The position numbers and the translations under genes are program-made. A DNA stretch of 64,000 nt from Imbricaverruca yamaguchii (Eukaryota; Arthropoda; Thecostraca; Neoverrucidae). Below the pieces are notes generated by a model that saw only the letters and a program-made list of their open reading frames with translations, was not told where the DNA came from and made no database searches. The stretch is taken from assembly GCA_034440575.1 (NCBI GenBank), contig JAOTOL010001370.1, positions 663,501 through 727,500 on the forward strand, written 5' to 3'. Positions 33,690-44,951 of the stretch are shown here, in pieces. The stretch's first letter is position 1. Every line of letters begins with the position of its first letter.

Positions 33690-33985
33690 CTTTTTAAAGC
33701 AGCTTAGGTTAGGCTTGGGTTAGGTTTCTTTTATTTTGAGGAACTTCAGAACATTTGCTAGACATTTTTCTCCTTGATTTTTTTCTCAAAAGGTTGGTTA
33801 GCTTAGGTTGTGTTGTATTTTTCAATGTTTAAAAACATTTGTCTTTATGCTGCCTAACTCAAAAAGCCCATTAAAAAAAATATTTTGCCCAAAACCTGAA
33901 AGGTAAGCAATTGTACAGAAAATACATGATTCCAGCATCTTAGTTGCCTTCATACACATGATATTGAAAAATCCCAGAGATGTAA
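33690..33985. repeat. TTAGG-associated dispersed repeat
   Basis: GCTTAGGTTAGGCTTGGGTTAGG at about 33701 is followed, about 180 bp on, by AACCTGAAAGGTAAGCAATTG, CATCTTAGTTGCCTTCATAC and an ATTGAAAAAT block. The order is the same as at 6.4-7.1 kb and 57.05-57.25 kb. Confidence 0.6.
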
Positions 33986-34964
33986 AAACGCTTTAAAACA
34001 AATTGAATAGGTTCCATGCTTGTACAGAATATTTGAAGTTTGGTAACAAGATAAGCACAATTTTTATGACTTCCTTACACTTACATCTTACACTCTTATT
34101 AATGAATCCCAGCATTCTGAGTGCCCTGTTCCTATCTGAGATACATTGCTTTTCTGCTTTAAGGTCTTTTGAAACTGACACACAAGTCTCCTCTTCAAAA
34201 CATCCACTTCCTACCTCCCATTATGGGTGCAAAATGGCCAATGACATGCTGATATGCCCTAAAGCACAAATCCACCACCACCACCTCCTACCTCCATATA
34301 TATATATATATATATCTGAAAGCCTCACATCTGGACTCCAGCTGCATAAGTTTACCCCTATCATAATGGAAAGACATCTGCCATTGATCAGCCCAAGGAT
34401 GATTGGAAATGATATCTGAAATTTTGAAACTAATTTCTTTAATGATTTTCTGAAGAGGTCAGCCTAGAGTAGGCTATGCTTTGTTAGATGGGGTTTTCAC
34501 AATTGCACATGCAGAAGATTTGCATTTCAGTTGGGATGGCAGTTTCCATAAAAAAAATATATTGTACAAGTATTTCAGAATGTGATTAAGATTGTGACCA
34601 TGAGTTTCGAACACCAATTTATGCTTTTCAGTTGGCAAGAAAGGTAATGTCAAAATTGTGGCTTTGAATGGGGTAATAGATAATGAAGGATGTTTTTTTA
34701 AACAGCATAACTACCAAACACATGCTTTGAATATCTTTCCTGATACATACAACAATGCTGCATGAGTTAGCACTACGAACCTTTATGAAACCAAACCCAA
34801 TCTAGCCTCTTGTTTTTGGGTGAGAGGGGAACATTGATTTGCTTCATATTTAAGTATCCAAACTCCAAAACCCCAGGTTATAAGAAGCCCCAATGAAGGC
34901 AATTTGAGAACCAAATGTATGGACTGGGCTTGTTCAAACTTACCTAGTGACTTCTTCCCAGTGC

Positions 34965-35040
34965 CATAAAATACTTGCCATTAACTGTGTTGAATGGAGA
35001 ACAAGGTGACTTGGGAATTAAAAGAAGAATAATGTTAGCT
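34965..35040. mobile_element. Remnant of the hAT-type MITE family
   Basis: AAAATACTTGCCATTAACTGTGTTGAATGG...AACAAGGTGACTTGGGAATT resembles the reverse strand of the MITE (AAAATTACTTCACCATTAACTGTGTGGATG). Only one end is recognisable and no target duplication is visible. The preceding 34880-34960 shares sequence with 56815-56885 (ATGTATGGACTGGGCTTGTT). Confidence 0.55.
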
Positions 35041-35110
35041 ATTGGGCAAGTGAAGCATGAAAAGTGAAAGCTAGGTTTAGTAATAGATGTAAGCTATCTA
35101 TATCATATGT

Positions 35111-35112
<2 letters not shown>

Positions 35113-35179
<67 letters not shown>
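35113..35179. repeat. (TA)n(TG)n microsatellite
   Basis: TA repeat 35113-35165 running into TG repeat to 35179, about 370 bp upstream of the first coding exon of dom. Confidence 0.97.
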
Positions 35180-35581
35180 ATTGTATAACAGACTACATCA
35201 TTGGTGATTCTTTTGTCTGGAATTCAGGATGTTGCAGAATGTCTTCACAATTGAATCCAAGATGTTTCTGACAGCATTCCAGATGTGTATCATAATCTGT
35301 AATAAGCATAAAAATGATATATCTATAATGAGATACTATCAGAAGTTAGATACATACTTCATACAGACTCATTGAGAAACAACTTATCTGTGTTTATTTG
35401 GTGTCCCTGTCTAGTGTCCAGGAAGAGGTATATTCACCCTATTTCGTGAATGCTTTATCATTGCCTGATACTCATTGATGCATGAATGCATATTCGGGAT
35501 ATGACTATTTTCCTTGTATGTTGCATGGCATCAAATGCTGTTTATTTTCAGATATGAAGGCAACAAGTGGGTAAGGCTGCA

Positions 35582-35707
35582 ATGGCTGATCCATCTGATG
35601 TGGGGACTAGATGGGGGCTACCCCTCACCTCGACAACCACAGTGACATCCACTGGAGGGCAGCATTTTGTCATCACCAGCCCACTACAGCAAGTGACATT
35701 GTCACAG
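35582..35707 (+). CDS. dom: dom exon 1 (first coding exon, residues 1-42)
   Basis: The ATG at 35582 has a good context (G at -3, G at +4), and an in-frame TGA lies 27 bp upstream at 35555, so the reading frame starts here. The peptide begins [12 protein letters not shown] and is rich in Ser/Thr, ending PLQQVTLSQ before a donor at 35708 (CAG|GTTGGT, weak but in phase 0). A polypyrimidine tract and AG at 35550-35551 suggest the exon itself begins at 35552 with 30 bp of 5' UTR, implying an upstream non-coding exon that I cannot locate. A Ser/Thr/Gln-rich N-terminus fits Domino/EP400 proteins, but it is low-complexity and not proof. The link to the next exon rests on phase and position. Confidence 0.6.
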
Positions 35708-38700
35708 GTTGGTTTCATCTGTAGTTGCATGGTGTCAATCAGTTTGATATATTAGTTTGAGGGAAGAAACTGTAACTAGTGTATGGAAGCTTTGATGCTG
35801 GCATTGGGAAGATGGTTGGGGATTTCCCCATGTTGACTTGCATGTTGTGCAACATTGCATATTAATGTTGTATATTGACACAGCCTGCTGTTTTGCTGCC
35901 CTTTCTTTTTTATGTCTGTTCCAATGAAATCATAGGACTACCCAGGAGCCAGGTGCCTGTGAATAGTATTTATCTTGCATCTAGAATCTGAACATTTTTC
36001 AGGACCTTTCAGGTTCCTGTCATCTATCCTGCATTGTCTAAGTAAGTGTACATTGATACTTAAGTGTAAGTGTCATTTATCATTGTTTCGGTGGTGTTAG
36101 TCATTTATCACTGTCTCGGTGGTGTTAGTCATTTATCATTGTTTCGGTAGTGTTGCATTCACGTGCCATTTCTTCGGTGGCATTGCGGTTATCTGTCATT
36201 GTTCTGGTGGCATTGCAGTCTTCTACCGTTGTTTCGGTGGTGTTAGTCATTTATCATTATTTCGGTGGTGTTGCAGTCTGCTTTCTGCTGTGTTTCGGGG
36301 GCGTTAGCTAGCCGTCTGCCGGTGGCTTGCTGCATTGGGTATTATATGTTCGTGTTGGCAGAGTTGAGCCATTGGTTCAGTGACATTACAACCATCTGCC
36401 ATCGTTTCGGTAGTGTTACAGTAATGTGTAATTGTTTCGGTGGCATTTCAGTCATCTGCTGGTGGCGTGCTGCACCGAGTATCATCATCGATCTGTGTCG
36501 GCCGCATGCCTGCACGGTCGCCAGCTGGACTGGCGCGTCCTCCGACCGTTACTGGGGTACCATCGCCGCTGTACGGCACGCCTACCAAACTGGTGGCGCG
36601 AACAAGCCCGCAACAGCCGCGCAAAAAGATCAAATTAGAAGAACGGTTGTCGAACAGCGATGAGGTGACATTAAAACGTCAGAATGTGCTTGACTACAAG
36701 CTTGATAAGGTGGCAGGATTGCGTGAACTATATGAAGAGCTGACGGCAGAACTGTACTATCTGGAGGATGGTGGGAGTGTGATGGACTACCCTGCGTGGC
36801 AGAAGCGGCCATCACTACAGTTCCTCAACTACAAGAAGCGTCTGCTGCTGGATTCGGATGACGACGATGCGCCTGAAGTGAAGGCTTCTGTCAGTGGCAG
36901 CATGCCAGTGACTGTCTCGAGCACTCTCCCCGGTGCCATCTCCAAGCTGTCTCACATCAAAGGTGAGGAACAAGGGCTTTAATATAAAGGTTGGATGGGC
37001 CGGGTATGGCAGCAGGAGCAGAAATTGTCTAGTTGAAAACATTTTTCACGTCATATTTTCCTTCCATTTGAATTTGCCGGCATAGTTTTGCGTTGGTTTT
37101 TATTGCTCATTTTCGGATGGCAGTATATTGTGCATCCAATGACAATGTAATGTGAAAGTAACTTCTCAGCTGGAAAGTCGAGTAAGTAGTTGAGCATTTG
37201 GAAAACTCATGTACATATTTAATCGGTTCTTTGCATTCCCATGCAACTATGAAATATAACAACCACCACGTGTAGAGCAAATGACTGCAGTCATTCACTC
37301 TGGAACCATTTTCTGGTCTCAGAGCGATCAGATTGCAGGCCATCTGCTCATGTGAGTGGCACATTTTGCAGTGCTGCTACAAGCTGAAGTGAATGATGTG
37401 GGCTTTAGATTATATAGGGTTTTTCTCTTTTAAAAAAATCCTCAGGCTCAAGTATCGGCGCGCCCTAAAGCAGAAATCCACCTCCACCTTAGGCTCAAAT
37501 AGCCAGCAAACTGTTCACACCTGAGCCACACCTGTCTTCTGGTGTCATCTTTAGCAGCTTACCAAACTCATCAGCCCGTCGCTGAAAGCTTGTCCGCCTC
37601 ATAATTTTATCAGTCCCAACCAGTGTTGGATTTGTGTTTGCTAAAATATGGGAGTGTATAATGGCTACAACCCTAATATTATACAATGTATATGTTTATA
37701 CACAATGAATACTTAACATACCTGATGAATGCTACATACATAATGGGTCAGTGTTGGAACAGCTGACGTTTGTTGGTGACATGCATACCAATACCTTATG
37801 TACTCCAGGATTGTGACTAGACTAAATGAAATATTTTGTACTCCAGAAAGGAAAACGAAAAACAACATTGTTTCGTCGGGTGCCACCACTCAAGGTCCAT
37901 ACCTGAAAACAACTAGCACTTTCAGCGGTCCCTGCACGCCGACCAGTCAATGACAAAATGCCAACCGTACCGCACATGTTCGTCGGTGTTGCGCTAAAAG
38001 CGTCTCCGCACAACTGCGGCATGTCAGAAGACGCTATATTTGTGTCAATATAGTCGGTGATTAATTGAATATTTATTCAATATTTATCGCCGGAGTAAGT
38101 ACTTGAAGCCTCGTTTGGCCATTAAGGTACTTCGAATGCGCAGTCGAAGGCCATTTTGTTAGACAACTTTTTAGACACAATGAGCCCGTTCAATGCAAAA
38201 TAAAAATAACTTCAAATTTCCTAAAAGCGGCCCCGGAGCAAGCAAGTTCTCCGAGGCGATTACACCAAGATAACAATGCCATTTGCGCACTTATGCATGA
38301 CTCAAATACATTTTTTGAAATGTGCGAAAATAAATCATGCGCCTTGAAATATAACTGCATTTGGCGTTCATCATTGCCAGTGGAGGGTCCGTAATACTTG
38401 TTCCAACCTTACTCCGACACATCTCCTATTTGCCGGCCAGTTGATCAGTTGTATTTCTAGCTCTGAGGTAAGCGAATCCGACCAGCTCTATTTTACAGCA
38501 ATAATGAAACTGACTATTAGTCGGTTTTACAGCGTCAACTTGCTCTCCCGTCTGGCCACTCTGGATCCTTCCAAGTCGATCCTTGCGTCAACTAAATATT
38601 CCAGACATGAACTAAACAAGTACATCGAGGAACTTTTAGTATTAATAAGATTGTTTTCAATCAATTTTCTCAGCATTTTGGTGCAAAATAGCAGTTTCTT

Positions 38701-41700
38701 GGTGGTGGGAATACAACTATTTTAGGTGGATTGTTTCAGTATAATTTTAATTAAACCATTTCATACTCCGAAACCCATATCCCAATAGTCGGCACGTAGC
38801 ATATTAGTCGGTGCACTAACGTCTCACTCGGACAAACTCGGAATGGTGCAAAGATTGTCATTAATTGTGGCCCACAACTAATGACTTTCGAGCACTGCAC
38901 TTCCTCAACCCCCCAGTGTGGGAACTGTGAGAGAGAACGAAGCCACCACACATCTTCTGACCGAACTTGCCCGTCCTACTTGAAGGAAAAAGAAATCATA
39001 GCGATCAAACAAGCAAAAAAAAACCTTTCGGGAAGCAGGAGACTTATATGACCGATCACATACCGAACGTCCTACACTTCGGAAAAAAATACACCAGTCC
39101 ATGGTTTGACACCTCCGCAACACATACAGCCCGAAAAGGCATCTGATCTCATCGTTCAGTTGACTGCCCTCCTTCGAGCCTTTGGCGTTCCTCTTGCGTC
39201 TCCGGTGAGGCAGGGGCGGTCAATCCAAAGCGTTGCCGAGGAAACCATAGCCCCACCACCACCAGCTAACGAGCCGTCCGAGACCTCGTCCCAAACAACA
39301 TCTACAGATGGGGGAGTGGACACAGGTCCACCGGTCAAAGAGACCCGTTCGATCTCCTCCACCCAAGTCCAGCCCCTACCCACCCACCACGAATCCTCCG
39401 CCTCCTTCCTCCAATCCCCCTTCATCTCCTTCATGTACCGACACCACCTCCAAATCCCTCCTCTCCACCTCCTCCCTCCCTGAACCCTCCGCCCTTCCGA
39501 GGCTCGGCTTACTCATCAAGAAGCCGAAAGGCGAGCTCGTGAAGCGAAGCGAGCGCGGCTCATTGATGAGAAGGCCCGGGCGATGAGCCGCCAAGGGGCT
39601 GACAAGGCTCCACCCCAAAGGCCGGCCACCCCGTCGCTAAGGCAGCGAATGGAGGGACCGGCTTCTTACAGCATTGGCCCTTCCCCACCCCCATCCCCAC
39701 CCCCGACTGGGCGCCCAAAGGCGAGGCCTGGCGACGTCTTGCTCTCCGCCGGATCAAGGATTGCGGAGATCCCGCCCTAGGACCCAGTCCCTTGGACCGA
39801 GTGCCGGCGTGTCCTCTGATACGCCGAATAATTCGTGGGTTCCGTGAAGTTCGTCGTGAAATGACTTATTTTACCTCCCTTTTTAAAATATACACAACAT
39901 ATTTCACATACGCTACACACTGTCACCCATGCACTCATTGTTTTTATAATGGACCCTTGGGTTTGTGTGATAGTTCGGTGACAGTAACTGTGATATTTCT
40001 ATTTACCTACTTTAACTCATTTTAAATGGATCAGCCTCGGTCCATTTTACAGCGGAACTGCAGGGGTTTGAGGACCAGCATCGAAGAGCTGCAGGCTCTT
40101 TTAAATCGCCACACTCCGGCGGCCGTATGTCTGCAGGGAACGAAGGTGACATCAGACTACTGGCTCAACCTCAAATGTTACTCTGTCTTTCGAAAAGATA
40201 CGCCATCCGATACAATTGCACACGGTGGTGTGCTGCTGGCCGTCCATCACAGCGTTGCAGCGCGGAGATTAGTGCTCCACGCCAAATTGCAGGCCTTTGC
40301 AGCAAGAGTGCATTTTAGCCATCTGGTTATATCTATTTGCTCGCTTTATCTGCCGCCCGGTTCTAGGTTCCCATCCAATGAGCTACGACGCCTGATATCC
40401 GAGCTTCCCCCACTAATCTTAATACTATGCGATTTCAACGCCCACCACACGGCGTGGGGATGTGGTGACAAATACACGTGGTCAGCTACTAGAATCATTG
40501 ATGCATGATGAATCGTTATGCATTTTAAATACCGGAACCCCGACCCATTTTACTCTGCCCTCCGGCCGTACCTCGGCGTTGGACCTAAGTCTGTGCAGTC
40601 CACAACTCACCCAACTTTTTAACTAGACTGTGGCCGACGACCCTCTCGGCAGTGACCATTTTCCACTATGGTTGCACTACCAAGATGGCGTACTTTGGAC
40701 GCGACCACGCCGGTGGAATTTTAGGAAGGCTGACTGGTCAAAATATGAAAGAACTGGAGATTTTTTCGTATCACCTGACTATACACCTGTGTCGGTGGAG
40801 GAATTTACGAACGTCCTGGCCAAGACCGCCGCTAACTCCATTCCACTTGGGGCGTCGGTAGCTCAGTGGTTAAGCTGAGCGTCTGGCAGGCCAGAGGTAC
40901 GGGGTTCGATTCCCCGCGATGCCAGCCCTTCCTGTCAGGGTGAGAGGCAGGCGACGCTGTATGGCCTCAGCTGCTGAGGGCGTCGTAAAGCCACAATCCA
41001 ATCCAACTCCATTCCTCTTACTTCAGGCGCTCCCCGTAGTAAACCCGTCCCGTGGTGGACGGAGGAGGCAATCAGGGTAAGACGCCGCGCATTCAGAGCT
41101 TTTGACAAGTCGTAGCACGGCCAACCTCATCGCCTTCCGGCAGGCTAGGGCCTTCGCACGGCGAGCTATTCGAGAGCCAAAGCGTGCCTCGTGGAGGGAT
41201 TACGTTAGCACGCTTAATCGCACCACGCCCGTCTCTCAGGTCTGGTCCAGGATCAAACGAATCGGCGGCAAATTCAGCTCTGTCTCTCTGCCAGCACTGC
41301 GGGCTGTCGATCGCGACGTCACTCACCCGGTCGACGTGGCCAGTGAGATGGCCCGCACAATATCCAGTCGATGTCGGTGCAACAGTGAAAATGATGTATT
41401 CCCACGACGCAAAGCAGACTGAGAGAAAACCATTGAACTTTTCTACCCGTGAGAGGTTATGCTACAACGAACCATTCATCATGGATGAGCTGCTTTCTGC
41501 CATTAGAACCCTTCGAAGCGTTTCAGAAGGCCCCAACCAAATACATAACGACATGCTGAAACACTCGCCATCACGTGCACTTACTACTTTGTTGAAGACT
41601 CTGGACTCCCTCTGGGTCAAAGGCGACTTTCCGTCAACATGACGTGAAGCTACTATGATCCCAATCGTAAAGCCCGGCAAAGATAGCTTAGACCCGACGA

Positions 41701-42227
41701 GCTACCTACCAATATCATTAACTTCATCACTGCAAACTGATGGAGAAGATGGTTAATGTGCGTCTGACATGGTTTCTGGAAGGACATGACATTTTAAATA
41801 ACGCACAGTGTGGTTTTAAGAAAAACCGCTGTACTGTCGACCTTCTTTTAACACTTGACACCGTGGTACGAGCAGCCTTCCACCAGAATCGTCACGTTGG
41901 TGGTGACAATGAGTGTGGGTTCTGGCATCAATTGGGGAAAAGAAACGCAATGGTTTTCCAATAAAAACAAGTTTTAAAACTGGTGATGGGAGTCCCCAAT
42001 TGTAGGGAAGTGGCTTGTGGTTGGCATCCTGCGAAATGTTGTGAAATTCCTTCAGTTTTATGGAAATTTACACTTGACCAGCCCCTTTATTGCATCACAT
42101 GTCTTTTCTACATTCTTTCATCAAATTGCTCGTCACGGATCTAAGCCACAGTATATCTCACCATTGATAATAAGTATTGTGAATGTCAATTGAAAAGCAA
42201 TACATGTATATGTGTATATACATATAT

Positions 42228-42284
<57 letters not shown>

Positions 42285-44884
42285 GCACCTGCCAAAGGGC
42301 GCAGGGATATAGGCTGGTTCCTCACGCCCTTTCAGCCCATTGATCCCGACCAACCCATTGAACCATCAGTTTAAAGAGGAAAAAAACTACCTGTGGACCA
42401 TGCAATTCCTCTGGGGGAGGAAATCCGACCATGTCGCCCAAAGTGGACGATTTGCAAGGACATCCGAAGACTGCTCATTTCTTGGCACAGCTTTATGCAT
42501 GTTTTCAAACTACATATCTGATGCCTTACAAATGCAACATTCTCATGATTGTACCCCGCATAATATAGTAATGGGAATCGTGGATAGCTGATGCCGGTGC
42601 ATTCTGTGCAAAATGTGTGCACTTGATTGGGAAGCCTCCCCAGTGTATTGTGTGTATGTTAGAGGCGAAGAGCACATGGGCGCTATATGGCATACGCAGT
42701 CGATGCGCCCCTAAACCCAAATAACTAATTATGAGCTTGAGAGTACACCCAAGTATTCGTAGCTGGAGATATTCCATCCAAAAAGGGGACATGTGCCTCA
42801 AATGGTATATGTACCAGGCTCATGTATCTCAATATGGCCGTCTGGCGGCATTGCATGGTCACAAGTTATCGTTATTATTGTCGTGGTCTGCAAAACTAGA
42901 AAACCCCCGGCTGACGAACATTGTCCAGCCCAAACACCACACAGAGGAAATCCATTGTAGCCTATGATGACATTTCCTCGATAATTCGAAGAAGAAAAAA
43001 AGCAGTCGAAAGTTACTTGTTCTTGGTGTATATTCGGGTGCGACCCTTCGAGTATTTGAGAATTTGACCGTTAGGTGGAATTTTTTTTTTTTTTTTTGTG
43101 GCTTGATGGGTTGTGCCTGAATATACACCAAGAACAAGTAACTTTTGACCGTTTTTTTTCTTCGAATCATCGAAGAAAGGTCGTCATAGGATACTGCTGC
43201 AATAATATGTTCCTCGCCAGAGCGCTAAATGATTTATATGACTTGGAAATCTGTTTAATTTAATTGGTCCAGTAGTACAGCACACCTTTTTACATCTTCA
43301 AGTTCGTGCGCATGTAAAGTTCTTACGAGCGTTTGACAGTTGTACTATGAAAAAAATATTTACAATTTCAAGTTGGGGTGAAGTTAAACATGGACAATTC
43401 TCATTCAGGTACGACCAGAAGTTATACATGACCTTTAAGACCATTCATTGCTAACGAAAAGCGAACGTACCTACCAATGATGGCACAGCTATACATAACT
43501 AATGTAAGCAAATTCTCAGAATGCAATCTAGTGATAGGTGGAGTTGGTGATTTGTGGAGTGCTAATTGCTTGCGGCCGGTTATGTATGGCTTTAGATTGT
43601 TCTTATCGCTGAATGCACCCCTGCTCCTAGTCTGGTTGTGTCCGTACTCCGCGCTCTCTAGATAGGTGTTTTGTGTTGGCATTTTCACAAGAAAACACTC
43701 GTTTTTATTATCGGTCCTTTATGACGGGGATGCGTTTCATCAGATATCTTTTGTGCCGAACTATCTTGTTCTGACGCGGCCATCGTAGTATGTTTATGTT
43801 AAATGTAACTAGATGCTGCATGACCGACGCAGTCGATGCGCCCGTAAACTTCAATAACTAACACGTAACTAGATAACTAGTTGCAAACGTATGACAGCAC
43901 AAGGTTATTGTTGCATTCCATGCTCCTGCGGTACATATGTACGTGTGGTTGATGTCTGCGTGCTGTTGCGGTGGTGGCTGTTGGTGTGCTCTGCCTAACC
44001 ATGCGTGCGCGCGTCTGCAGGTGGTGGTGCGGCGGCGGTGGTGGCTGCGCGCGGTCCCGGACGGCCCGCCGGCTCCGGCCTGGCGGCGGTCAGCACCGGC
44101 CACTCCACGCACGACTCACACACGCCCGCCACCGAACATATGGTGGAGAAAGCCAAACAGGTGCGTCTCGCTCGTCCCCCCGGCGAGTGCCGTCATCGGT
44201 GTGTTTATTGGAGCAGGCTGTTCTTATTATGCACAAGGAGAGCCATTTATTTTTGATTTTCAGTGTGCATTGGCGTTACCCACTGTATTCGGCGACATTC
44301 CTCGCTGCGGGAATGTATCTTGCTTTTATTTCAAATTGGTGGATTCTGTTACCGTGCAAAGCTGAAATGATGTTGCTTCCATCACAAAGTTTGCATTCAT
44401 TGCACCAAAGTCACCGACTCACCTGGCGTAATGAGTGAGATTATTGTAAAATACAGGTATGGAATACAGGTACGACTCAATTTTTTAGACATTGCGTGAG
44501 GCGAAATGTACGACCCTCAATATACCAGGAGGTGCTGAGTCTACATCAAAAGTAGCGTTAGGGATTACGCTATATTACTCAATGTGTACTATTACTCAAT
44601 GTGTGCTATATTACTCATGCTATATTACTCAACACACACACACGCGATGTCTAAAACCCAGGAGCACTTAAGAGCCATTCTTCGTTGTATTAATCAGTTT
44701 TTTTAGTCGACTCGCATGTAATTGATAGATCTTGATCTGATTCTACTCATGGTTTGGAGCAGGTCAAAATGATAGAAATTTGAATTGATTCAGATTCGAC
44801 TCATGTGATGTCAGACTCATAAGCCACATGATTCAGTGTGCACTGCATGCACGCACACACACACATATATACACACATATACAT

Positions 44885-44951
<67 letters not shown>

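Noticed and set aside
40851..40923. Functional tRNA gene
   Set aside because: A and B boxes and acceptor pairing are present, but the anticodon arm does not fold and it is embedded in a SINE with target duplication.
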